DNA from: Closterium sp. Naga37s-1
Lineage: Eukaryota; Streptophyta; Zygnematophyceae; Desmidiales; Closteriaceae
Length of the DNA stretch: 64,000 bases
Reading direction: 5' to 3'
NCBI GenBank assembly: GCA_947471745.1
Contig: CANJKZ010000777.1
Span: forward strand, 62,001 to 126,000
Positions within the stretch are counted from its first letter, which is position 1. Every line of letters begins with the position of its first letter. Positions 11,201 through 23,500 of the stretch are shown in pieces. The position numbers and the translations under genes were made by a program. The notes below the pieces were generated by a model. It was not told the origin of the DNA. It worked only from the letters and a program-made list of their open reading frames with translations, and did not search any database.

Positions 11201-13548
11201 CACGCACTTCCTTGGCGTTTGTGTGCGAGCACGGCCGTCATCGGAGGCGCCGAACTTTTCTTTGCGCGCGAACCAAGCCGGAATTGCTCGGATAGGTGTG
11301 TTTGAGCATGAGCCACCGCAATATGCAATGACATTTGGGTCGTTCAATGCTTTTCCCTACGCACGCAGGGATCCACGCGCTTCCTTGGCGTTGGTCGGCG
11401 AGCACGGCCGTCATCGGAGGCGCCGAACTTTTCTTTGCGCGCGAACCAAGCCAAAATTGCTCCGATAAGTGTGTTTGAGCATGGGCCACCCGAATACGCA
11501 ATGACATTCAGGTCGTTGGATGCTTTTTCCTGCGCACGCAGGGATCCACGCGCTTCCTTGGCGTTTGTCGGCGAGCACGGCCGTCATCGGAGGCGCCGAG
11601 ATTTTCTTTGCGCGCGAACCAAGCCAAAATGGCTCCGATAAGTGTGTTTGAGCATGGGCCACCCGAATATACAATGACATTCAGGTCGTTGGATGCTTTT
11701 TCCTGCGCACGTAGGGATCCACGCGCTTCCTTGGCGTTTGTCGGCGAGCACGGCCGTCATCGGAGGCGCCGAGATTTTCTTTGCGCGCGAACCAAGCCGG
11801 AATTTCTCCAATAGGTGTGTTTGAGCATGGGCCACCCGAATATGCAATGACATTCAGGTCGTTCGATGCTTTTCCCTACGCACGCAGGGATCCACGCGCT
11901 TCCGTGGCGTTTGTCGGCGAGCACGGCCGTCATCGGAGGCGCCGAACTTTTCTTTGCGCGCGAACCAAGCCAGAATTGCTCCGATAGGTGTGTTTGAGCA
12001 TGGGCATCCCGAATACGCAAAGATATTCGGGTCGTTCGATGCTTTTCCCTACGCACGCGGGGATCCACGCGCTTCCTTGGCGTTTGTCGGCGGGCACGGC
12101 CATCATCGGAGGCGCCGAACTTTCCTTTGCGCGCGAACCAAGCCGGAATTGCTCCGATAGGTGTGTTTGAGCATGGGCCACCCGAATACGCAATGACATT
12201 TAGGTCGTTCGATGTTTTTCCCTATGCACGCGGGGATCCACGTGCTTCCTTGGCGTTTGTCGGAGAGCACGGCCGTCATCGGAGGCGCCGAACTTTTCTT
12301 TGCGCGCAAACCAAGCCGGAATTGCTGTGATAGGTGTGTTTGAGCATGGGCCACCCGAATATGTGATGACATTCGGGTCGTTTGATGTTTTTCGCGCAGG
12401 GATCCATGCGCTTCCTTGGTGTTTGTCGGCGAGCACGGCCGTCATCGGAGGCGCCAAACTTTTCTTTGCGTCGAACCAAGCGGAACTGCTTTGATAGGTG
12501 TGTTTGAGCATATGCCACCTGAATATGCAAAGACATTCGGGTCTTTCGATGCTTTTCCCTACGCACGCGGGGATCCACGCGCTTCCTTGGCGTTTGTCGG
12601 CGAGCACGGCCGTCATCGGAGGCGCCGAACTTTTCTTTGTGCACGAACCAAGCCGGAATTGCTGTGATAGGTGTGTTTGAGCATGGGCCACCCGAATATG
12701 CGATGACATTCGGGTCGTTTGATGTTTTTCGCGCAGGGATCCATGCGCTTCCTTGATGTTTGTCGGCGAGCACGGCCGTCATCGGAGGCGCCGAACTTTT
12801 CTTTGCGCGCGAACCAAGCCGGAATTGCTCTGATAGGTGTGTTTGAGCATGGGCCACTGGAACATGCAATGATATTCGGGTCGTTCAATGCTTTTCCCTA
12901 CGTACGCGGGGATCCACGCGCATCCTTGGCGTTTTTCGGCGAGCACGGCCGTCGGAGGCGTCGAACTTTTCTTTGCGCGCGAACCAAGCCGGAATTGCTC
13001 TGATAGGTGTGTTTGAGCCTATGCCACCCGAATATGCAATGACATTCGGGTCTTTGATGCTTTTCCCTACGCACGCAGGGATCCATGCGCTTCCTTGGCG
13101 TTTGTCGGCGAACCAAGCCGGAATTGCTCTGATAGGTGTGTTTGAGCATATGCCACCCGAATATGCAATGACATTCGGTTCGTTCGATGTTTTTCCCTAC
13201 ATACGCAGGGATTCACGCACTTCCTTGGCGTTTGTGTGCGAGCACGGCCGTCATCGGAGGCGCCGAACTTTTCTTTGCGCGCGAACCAAGCCGGAATTGC
13301 TCTGATAGGTGTGTTTGAGCATGGGCCACTGGAATATGCAATGACATTCGGGTCGTTCGATGCTTTTCCCTACGCACGCAGGGATCCACGCGCTTCCTTG
13401 GCGTTTGTCGGCGAGCACGGCCGTCACCGGAGGCGCCGGACTTTTCTTTGCGTGCGAACCAAGCCGGAATTGCTCTGATAGGTGTGTTTGAGCATGGGCC
13501 ACCGGAATATGCAATGACATTCGGGTCGTTCTATGCTTTTCCCTATGT
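8297..13548. repeat. 173-bp satellite array, main segment
   Basis: Roughly 30 monomers of the same satellite as 1-887, same orientation. Most are 173 bp, but some are internally shortened (for example near 10,380, 10,450, 10,720 and 11,090), giving a mixed-length arrangement that is itself duplicated (see 9,218-13,243). No gene is supported: recurrent 60-200-residue frames on both strands are all translations of the monomer. Confidence 0.95.
9218..13243. repeat. 2,013-bp higher-order tandem duplication in satellite
   Basis: Positions 9,218-11,230 and 11,231-13,243 read as the same sequence at an offset of 2,013 bp, including the irregular short monomers. Identity stops just left of 9,218 (mismatch at 9,217 versus 11,230) and about 59 bp after 13,243. 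Monomers inside a block differ from each other, so this is a higher-order unit, either a very recent duplication or an assembly duplication. Confidence 0.9.
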
Positions 13549-13743
13549 AAGCTTCTACTACAGGTTGTCCAAAATGAGGATTCGAACCTTTGCCTTGGCT
13601 AATTACTATTTCGACACACAATTGAGTGCAAATAGATTATGATTTGCGTGTAAATATATCTAAATTTTTTGCATAACTGATTGTTGATGGTTAAATTTGC
13701 CCAAGATAAAAGGCTTATTAAAAGAAAAATAATAACGCAAAAT
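13549..13743. other. AT-rich ~195-bp segment inside the satellite
   Basis: This AT-rich block interrupts the GC-rich monomers. On the minus strand it contains GGTTCGAATCC (about 13,571-13,581), identical to a tRNA T-loop/B-box. No matching A-box or full cloverleaf is visible and no target-site duplication is clear. It may be a relic of a tRNA-derived short repeat or unrelated filler. Confidence 0.4.
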
Positions 13744-14140
13744 CGGCGTTTGTCGGCGAGCACGGCCGCCATCGGAGGCGCCGAACTTTTCTTTGCGCGC
13801 GAACCAAGCCGGAATTGCTCCGATAGGTGTGTTTGAGCATGGGCCACCTGAATATGCAATGACATTTGGGTCGTTCGATGCTTTTCCCTACACACGCGGG
13901 GATCCACGCGCTTCCTTGGTGTTTGTCGGCGAGCACGGCCGCCATCGTTGGCGCCGAACTTTTCTTTGCGCGCGAACCAAGCCGGAATTGTTCCGATAGG
14001 TGTCTTTGAGCATGGGACACCCGAATATGCAATGACATTCGCGTCGTTCGATGCTTTCCCCTGCACACGCGGGGATCCACGCGCTTCCTTGGCGTTTGTG
14101 GGCGAACACGGCCGTCATCGGGGGCGCCGAACTTTTCTTT
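13744..14140. repeat. Satellite array, right-hand fragment
   Basis: Just over two diverged monomers of the 173-bp satellite, same orientation as the rest, ending in a TTTTC-rich run (14,131-14,170) that marks the boundary with the gene-bearing region. Confidence 0.9.
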
Positions 14141-14590
14141 TCTTTTCTTTTCTTTTATTTTCTTTTCGTTATACTGTTTCACTGTTTCTGCTGGATTCGG
14201 CGGCATTCCCTGTGTGTGCCGTCCATTACAGGGAACGCTTTTTCCCGCCTTCTCTTCTCGGGGATGGTTCAGGAATGTGCTCTGCGTTGCCATCCATGCC
14301 CTTCTGTGGCTAGCTTCCTTGGCTGGTTCTAGTGTACGAGCTTCATAACCCACTGTCCAAGCTCATGGCGTCCTCGTCATGTCAAAGCAGGGGATGCGCG
14401 AGGTGCAAGCATAGAATCGCAAACATGACACACACAGCCACACGCAACCACCTGGTGTTTCTCGTTGGCTCCGCAGCTTGAAACAAACGCGTTAGGGAAT
14501 GACGCGGTTGAATACTGTATGCTCGTTAGCGCCCAGCGCCAATATTATCTTCCCGCGTTATCTCGATTACTTCAAGCTAGACTACCGAGT
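14141..14590. other. Intergenic region upstream of the receptor kinase
   Basis: After the pyrimidine run there is ordinary-composition sequence with no recognised gene. It should hold the promoter and 5' UTR of the receptor kinase; I see no convincing TATA box. Confidence 0.5.
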
Positions 14591-17500
14591 ATGACCAGCG
14601 TGACGTGCGTCTCGTCGTCGCTATCGCGTCAGCGCGTGGAAAACCCATGTCGTCGGGTGCTCTTTCCACGACTCGTCCCGTTGTTTATCGCCGTGCACGC
14701 CTGCTTAGTGCTCGCTCCTCCCGCGACCGCCGGATTCCACGTCTCTCCGAGAAAGACGGACGAGGAATTGACGAACAGCGTGCAAGCATCATGGAGCCAC
14801 GTGTCGGGTGTCAGTTCCGTCGGTTCCTCTACCAGCACAGCAGACATCCATCTGACTCCCTCGCAGCGTCAGTGAGACAATCCAGCAACGCGTGCTCGCT
14901 TGTAGCGTCTCTCATCACCAAGCGTGACCCTGTCTCAATTGGCAATCGGCGTTGTCTGTTAATCCGGAAACAATCACGCGTGCTCGCAAACACAACGTTT
15001 CTTCTCTTCTATTCCTTTCCGTTTGCATTGATTCTCTCTCGCCTCTCCATGGACCTTGGCCGTCACGCGGCGTGCAGTGAGAGCGCTGGTAGCGCTGAAC
15101 CGCTTGTGGAAGGCGTGGACTGGCAATGGCGCCATGACGCCTGCTTGCGCGCAGTGGCCGGGCGTCACGTGCGACGCGCAAGGCCGAGTCACTGCTCTGT
15201 GAGTGACATTCTTGGGAGTGACATTCGTGAAAATGATCTTACCGAAGTGACATGAAAATTACATGCGTGGAAACGACATTCGAGAAGACTTTATTTCTGG
15301 AAATTGATACTCATGGTGACATTCGTGTACATTAGATTCATGTGAGTCGCATTCTTGAACGTGTATTCTTGTCACTCACGTTCTAGTCGCGTCCCGTGTA
15401 GGTGCTATGCCTGTAACGTGTAATCTGCACAATTCATGTCCCTATCAGCATCCCTTTCAAGGATGAGCTACTTGCGTGAATTGGCCTTCCTTCCGGTTCC
15501 CCTCCACACATCCTCCCTCGCAGGTCTGTGGCTGGTGTGGGTGTATCAAGCGTCATTCCCGCTGACATTCGCATGCTCACTGCCCTGCAGCAATTGTGAG
15601 CATGGCGAGCATAGCACAGGCGCATTGCAGTTGATGTGACTGTTGCACACTCATTACTTAATGCAGTGAGCATGCCTTTAGCGAGTATGCATGCACCTCA
15701 TAACAACTCCTTTCACAAGGTGCTCTATCCACTACCTTCCGCACCCGCTCGTTCCCTTTCCTCTGTCCCGCTTTTCCCTCTTTCACTATTTCCCTCTGTC
15801 CCGCTTTCCTCCTTTCACTCTTTCCCCACTTCACTCTTTCCCTCTGTCCCGTTTTCCCCCTTCCACTCTTTCTCTCTGTCCCGCGTTCCCTCTTTCCTGC
15901 TCGCCCCGTCTTGCATGGTCATGGATTTCTGTTGCACGGCATGGCATGCTATGGCATGGCGTCGCGTGCAGGGATCTGTCGTACAATTATTTCAGCAAGG
16001 CCCTGCCGCTGGATGCATTCGCTCAGCTCAAGCAGCTTAAAGCCCTGTGAGTCAAGCTCAAACGTTGGAAGCGTCTTGTCGTATTGTATTCCGGCGGTTG
16101 TGCCACTTCGTCTTGTATCCCTTGTCTCAATAGTGGCTTCGCTTACCATCTTGTATCCCCCTCAACTCCACGCCTCATGTCTGTACACCCTCTGCTTCGC
16201 CCCCGTGCTCATTCCCTCTTGCTCCATGCCTCATTCCGCATGCCCCACGCCCCATGCCCCATTTTGCATTCCCCATGCCCCATGCCCGGCCTGCTCATGC
16301 CCCATGACCCATGCCCCCTGTGTGCATGCATGCATCATCGCACCATCTCTCCCCAGAATCCTTTCATACAACATGGATCTGACAGGGTCCATCAACGTGC
16401 TCACATCGCTGCCACTGCTGCAACAAGTGTGAGCTTGCTCGCATGCACCCTGCTGCCCTCATGCTTGCCCTGCCTTCCCACCCGCACCATCCTATGCCCA
16501 ACCATACCTTTCCCATGCCCATGCGTTGCGTTTCTGGTTCATTTCTACCGTCTTAATGGAAGCTTCTTGACATGTACTACGACTTCCTCCCCTCCCTTTC
16601 AAGTACCAAACATGCCTTCCCCTCACACCAAGGCTCTCATCTGCCCCCCTTCTTTCTCTCATCTACTCTCTTCCATCTCTTCACTCCCTCTCTCGTATCA
16701 ACCCACCACTCTTATCACACCCTCTAACACATGCACACTGCCTCTCTCACCACCCCTCTGATCTCATCCCCCCTCCTCTCCACAGCGACCTTTCCAACAC
16801 CCAGATCAGTGGATCCATCCCTTCTGCCATCTCCTCCCTCTCGCTCCTCCGCCACTTGTAAGCCCTCTTATCCTTGTCCCGGCCAGTTACTCACTCGCCC
16901 ACTCCGCCACACAGTCTGCTCTTCCTGTGTCGTATCGTACCATGCTTGTGCGACCTTTCACAGCACAGCACAGCGCCTGACCTTCCCCTCCCCACTGTGC
17001 TGTGCGGTGCTGCAGGGACTTGACTCTCACGCAGGTGTCAGGGAGCCTCCCAGCCACCATGAGTCAACTCTCCGCTCTCTCCTACCTGTACGGCTCTCCT
17101 CTTTCCCACTGCCATCCTTGTCTGCACATCTTCTTCCTTCACCACGCCCTTCAACTCCAACGTGCTCTAAGCTTGCATTCGTCCGTCTCCAAACGCAATC
17201 TTCCATCACCCAACGCAATCCTTCGCCTTACAACCGTCCACTACTATACAACCTATCGTGCCAACGTCCCCGCTCATTCTCTTGCAACAAAACCCCCCCT
17301 TTTGTCCTACCTTTCCCCCTTCCCACCCTTCCAGGTCACTACGGCAGGTGTACACCTGACAGGAGCCATGTCGCAGTACATGTGGCTTTAAGTTGACTCA
17401 ACCAACACTACCAACCCCCCCTCACCCCCCTTTCCACCACCCTCCCCCCTCCCCCCCCCCCCCCCCCCCCCCCACCCCCCCCCCCCCCCCCCGCCGCCCC

Positions 17501-20500
17501 CTTTTAGGTCGCTACGGCAGGTGTACAACCTCAAGGGAGCCATGTCTCAGTACACGTGGCTCTCCCTCCTCACCAACCTGCAGTCTCTGTGAGTCATCCC
17601 ACCTCCCTGTGCTGTGCTCTCGCGCACTGTTGCCATGCCATCCACCATGGTGCCATGCTGTCCGCTCTCCATCATGTCTCACCCACTCCACTCCCCATCC
17701 CATCACCGCCCTTGCGAAACTGTGCCTTGCAGGGACATCACCAGTGCGCACAAAATCTCTGGGGACCTCTCCTCCATCTCCCTCTTCTCCTCCCTCCGCT
17801 CTCTGCGACGCCTGTGAGTTCCCCCCCGCCTCTCCCTCCCTCCCTCCCTCCCTCCCTCCCTCCCTCCCTCCCTCCCTCCCTCCCTCCCTCCCTCCCTCTC
17901 GTTTTCCCTCTTTTCCTCCCCCTCTACTCTGCCTGTCACAACTGCACGCTTCTTTCCATAGTTCCACCACCCCTTGGCCTCTCCCCTTCCGCCCTTCAGT
18001 TATCATTTCCCCCTCTCCGCCTGTCACCTCTCTCCCTTTCGCCTCTCCGCGTTTCCCCCTCTCAACCCCTCCCTCCCGCTCACAGCACATTCAGCGACAT
18101 GCACATGTGGGGCGAGCTGCCTGTCTCCCTCGCGCTCCTGCAGAACCTCACCTACCTGTAAGACCCACTGCGCCCACCTGTGGCTCTGGTGGCTGTGGTT
18201 CCGATCAGGCTCAAGTCACGCGCTTGAATTTTAGAACTGAAGTCTGGAATATGATATCGGCATTCTGAACGCAAACACTCAACTCGTTGGTACTGACGTC
18301 CTAGCAGGATGTTCTCACGCTTGCACTGCCTTCCCCTCCCTTCAGGGACTTGTCTTTTCTCCGTTTCAAGCAGCTTCCTTTCTGGCTCACAGCGCTTTCC
18401 GAACTGCGATACCTGTACGTCCTCCTATTGCTCGCACTGTGGCGTCGGAGAATCCATGCACATGTGACGCATTTTTCTTGGAACAATCTGTCTGGTCGCA
18501 AGATGCAACTCACTCCGTTTGTGCGCCTGCTCGCTGCATTCGTCACTTTCTCTCTGAAGACAAACCCTCTCGTCCGCATTGCCCCCTTGTCCTTTGCACG
18601 CAATTCGCTGTTGATTGTTCTCCTTCCCCTCCCTACTCTCTTCCTTCTCGCCTCCTCTCTCCTCCATTCCCTTGCTCCCCTTGGCCATCCCACCACGGGG
18701 ACGTGAGTCACGATGCCAAGCTGCGCACAGGGGCTGTTCTGCAAGACCCCTCTCACTCACCTTGTGTCACTCCCTCGGCCCCTTCTTGTCCCTCCCATGT
18801 GTGCGCGTGCCCCTCCATCGCCCCCTTGCATCGCCCCGCCACAGCGACGTGACTCACGAGGCCAACCTGCGCACAGGGGATGTGCCTCAGGACCTCTCAC
18901 CTTGTGTCCCTCCCTCATTTCCTCGTGCCCGTCCCTTGTGTGCGTGTGCCCCTATTCCCCCGTCGCCCCTCCCACCACAGCGACGTGACGCACGAGGCCA
19001 ACCTGCGCACGGGGGCTGTGCCTCAGGACCTCTCGCTGCTCTCCCATTTGGAGTTCTTGTCAGTGCCGCCGCCCCTCATGTGCTTCTCAATACACTACGG
19101 CAGCACGCGTAATGAGCTTAGGGCAGCATGCATGTGAGCGTAGGCCAGCACGCATGTGTGACTCACGTCACATCACATGCATGTGGCCATCAGTGTCCCC
19201 ATGCCGGCCCCACATGGACAAATGTTCCTTCTGAGACACACTTTCTGAGCTCTGCAGTAAGGATAGCAGGTTCTCCTCGTGCCCCTTTCCCTGTCCCCCG
19301 ACCATCGCACCACTCACCCATCACCCACCCGCCCATCCCCCACCATCCCATCATCCACCCGGCCATGGTCCACGGCAGCAAGGCCAATGGCAACGGGCTC
19401 GTGGGTTTCCTGCCTGAGTCATGGGGCTCCCTCACCAACCTCACCACGCTGTGAGCCCCTCTCTCTCTGCCCTATGAGCTGCATTGGTAGCCGTAGACTC
19501 GAAGATAGAGGGATCTGCTGGTTCTTATCAACGGTTGCTCCACATTCCATCATCCCTGGGAGAAATTTCAGAAAAGCATGATCATTCACATCGCCACTGT
19601 TCATCCACATCGCCACTGTTCATTCACATCGCCACTGTTCATCCACATCGCCACTGTTCATCCACATCGCCACTGTTCATCCACATCGCCACTGTTCATC
19701 CACATCGCCACTGTTCATCCACATCGCCACTGTTCATCCACATCGCCACTGTTCATCCACATCGCCACTGTTCATCCACATCACCGCTATTCATCCACAT
19801 CACCACTGCTCCCTCGTGAAGCGCTTGAATCCACAATCTGGCCCTCCCTACCGTGCTGACCCTATCAGCCTCCCTCCCGTGATCTCCGATTGTCTATCGG
19901 CCCTTTCCACCCCTCGTCCTCTCCCCTGTGCAGGTCGCTCCAGTACAACCAGCTGGTGGGCTCCATCCCGCGCCAGTTCTCCTCCCTCCGCTCGCTCAAG
20001 ACACTGTCAGTCCCCACCCTGCTGTGCCTGTGCCTGTGCCTGTGCCTGTGCTGCTCCCAGCATACGTGCTGTGTGCGTGCACGCATGTTTCCTCAGCTGT
20101 ATGCGCTTCTGCATGTGCATGTGCATGTGATTATACGTGTGTGCGTCTGCATGTGTGCATGTGCATGTAAATGTACATGCGTCGTATCCCCTACCCTCAC
20201 GCCCGCCCACAGCAACCTCGGCTTGAACCAGCTCTCAGGATCTCTGCCTGACGTCTTCAGCACCACCCTCGAGTCACTGTGAGTGCTCACGGCTGCGCCC
20301 ATGCCATGCGCTCATTCCCCACTTGAGTGCTCACGGCTGCGCCCATGCCATGCGCTCATTCCCCACTTGAGTGCTCACGGCTGCGCCCATGCCATGCGCT
20401 CATTCCCCACTTGAGTGCTCACGGCTGCGCCCATGCCATGCGCTCATTCCCCACTTGAGTGCTCACGGCTGCGCCCATGCCATGCGCTCATTCCCCACTT

Positions 20501-23500
20501 GAGTGCTCACGGCTGCGCCCATGCCATGCGCTCATTCCCCACTTGAGTGCTCACGGCTGCGCCCATGCCATGCGCTCATTCCCCACTTGAGTGCTCACGG
20601 CTGCGCCCATGCCATGCGCTCATTCCCCACTTGAGTGCTCACGGCTGCGCCCATGCCATGCGCTCATTCCCCACTTGAGTGCTCACGGCTGCGCCCATGC
20701 CATGCGCTCATTCCCCACTTGAGTGCTGCGCATATTCCGTGTCCACCCCCTCATGTGAGTGTTGCAATCACTGCGAGTGCTACAGACTGTGTGAGTGCTC
20801 TGCTCAGTGCCTTACCTGCACTGCAGGGCAGTGTGTGGACTGGACTGACAGTCGCTTATCACTGTAGGGGGGCGTCACTTATCACTGCACGTGCATGCTG
20901 CCCGCCTCTGAATCTCCTCCCCTGCACCCACTGTCAATTTGCTGCTGGCAGCAAGGTTTTCTTGAACATTCTAAAACAGCTCTGTGTTCCACCCTCCTGG
21001 CACCCACGCACCACTGGCAGGCAGCTGGGGGGAAACAGGTTCGAGGGCAGCATTCCTTCCTTCCTGGGCTCCCTCACTCTGCTCACCAATCTGTCAGTCC
21101 GCCCCCACACTCCCACTCCTCCTGCTCCTCCTGCTCCCTCTGCTCCTTGTGCTCCGTGTGATGCGGCGATGCCCCCTCTGCCCCTCTTCGTTTTGCCACT
21201 AGTAAGCTCAGTCCCACCGGTCTGCCATCCCTCTGCTCGTCATCTGTCACCATCTCTCACCCTCTCCTGTTGATCTCCTTTTCCTCCTCTTCCCCTCACC
21301 TTTAAGCGTTCACCATCTTTCTTTCATTCATCCTCTCCCTCTCAGCCTTGTCCTTTCACCCTATCCTCCTCACCCGCTCGCTCACCCCTCCCCCTCTCTC
21401 TTCCCACTCACACAGTGAGCTGAAGAGCAACATATTCACAGGAGCCATTCCCGCTCAGCTCACAGCACTCACCGGAGTCACCGAACTGTGCGTACCGCCC
21501 CCCCCCCTCCCCCCTTCTCGCTCTAAAGTGAACCCCTTCCTATCGGCTTTTGAGGCGTCTCCAAAGCCACCCGCTCAGCTCACAACACTCAAGGTGTCAC
21601 CGAGCTGTACGCACCCCTTCCGCTGTTCTCTGATCCTCATCCTATCGCTATACAGCCTTCTTCCCCACCCTCTTCTCCCACCCTCCTCTCCCACCCTCTT
21701 CTCGCAACCTCCTCTCCCACCCTCCCTCTTCCTGCACCCTCTTTGTGTCCGTGCAAATCAGCTCACCCGTTCGACTGCGGTCTCTGTCTGTCTCGGCGTC
21801 TTCCATCTGCTTCATGCATCTCTGACTGATATTCTCTGCTTCTTCCATCATGTGCCAATCTTCCTCTATTCACCTCCCTCTCACCATCAACACTCGCTCC
21901 CCACCTCCTCTACATGCAGCTTTCTAATGGGCAACTTCCTCTCTGATGGCCTGGACGTGCCCAGTCAAATGGAGTGGCTCTACATGCTGTGAGTGAGCTA
22001 TCCGCACTTCATGCCGCCAAACGGAGCGGAGAGGGTGCATGGTGTTGGATAGAAGAATCGCACGTATATTTGTTCGCATTTTTATCTGAAAATCCTACTC
22101 TCAAGCACCTCTCCAATCGCTCCTCACAGTATTTCCCTCAAATCTCCTTCCCTGCTCGTCCTTCTCTTTCTCCTCCCCACCATCCATCCCTCCCTCCATC
22201 CATCCATCCGCTCGCCCCACCAGGGATCTGACCAACAACAGCTTCAGCGGCTCTCTGCCTGCCTCCTTCTCCCGCCTTACCAGCCTCGATGCCCTGTGCG
22301 TCGCCAGTGGATGACCACAGTCGTAGGGTCCAAAGTGTAAACAATTGATCACGCACACAAATACTAATGGCAGTCGATGAAAGCATGGGCACGTGGTGAG
22401 AGGACTGAGGAGGGAAGGTGATGGCATGGTGTGATGGATGGTGGCATTTGCTGGTTGCTGCGTGTGTGTGTGTTTATCAAGCCTTACGCCTTGATCATTC
22501 TTCCATGCCAGAGCGCACCGGCATCCGTTGCCATCACCTCCCTTTAATCAGCACCCCTGTCCGAATCCTCATCACAAGTTCCAAGAACGTGGTACTGTGC
22601 TGTGCTGTGCCATTCATTGACGTAAATGTTCTCTTCGATGCCACCTTGCAGTGCATGTCAGAAGGTCGCTGCCTCTGCTGCAATCTTGAGTACAACCACT
22701 CCACGGTGAACTGTATGCACTGCACATTTCCCATGCATTGCACTTTCTCAACCATGCATTGCACTTTTCCCCCTCAATTGCCCCCACCTCATGAGGCGCC
22801 TGCAGCATCCTTGCATATAACAACTTCGGGGGAACCTTCCCATCCGTGCTGCTCACCCTCACCCAGCTCGGGCTCATGTACGCCTCCTCCATCGCTCATG
22901 TACGCCTCCTCCATCGCTCATGTACGCCTCCTCCATCGCTCATGTACGCCTCCTCCATCGCTCACTCCTTTCCTCGTACCAACCCTCAACCGCACATTGC
23001 ATCTTAGAACTTGCTGCATCTCACATTGCATCTCAGAACTTGCTGCATCTCACATTGCATCTCAGAACTTGCTGCATCTCACATTGCATCTCAGAACTTG
23101 CTGCATCTCACATTGCATCTCAGAACTTGCTGCATCTCACATTGCATCGAATTTCTCGACTCACTGCTCCACGTCCCATTGCCACTTCGGCCGCTTCTGC
23201 CACTTCTACCCCTTCCACTCCGTGCACTCCGTGCCCTCCGTGCACGCCTTGCCAAGCAGGGACCTCTCGTACAACAACTTTGAAGGACCTCTCCCAACCG
23301 AGCTTACCTCCTTCAAAAACATCTTGTACCTGTGCGTCCCTGCTCCCTCTGCCCTTGCACCCATGCACCGTGTCTTGTGTTACTCCCCATGCACCATGTC
23401 ATGCGTTACTCCCCATGCGCCATGTCATGTGTTACTCCCCATGCACCATGTCATGTGTTACTCCCCATGCACCATGTCATGTGTTACTCCCCATGCACCA

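Noticed and set aside
13571-13581. tRNA gene suggested by GGTTCGAATCC
   Set aside because: No A-box, acceptor stem or cloverleaf; T-stem pairing is poor.
1-13640. Dozens of 60-200-residue open frames on both strands
   Set aside because: They repeat every ~173 bp with the satellite monomer, appear on both strands and have no independent features.
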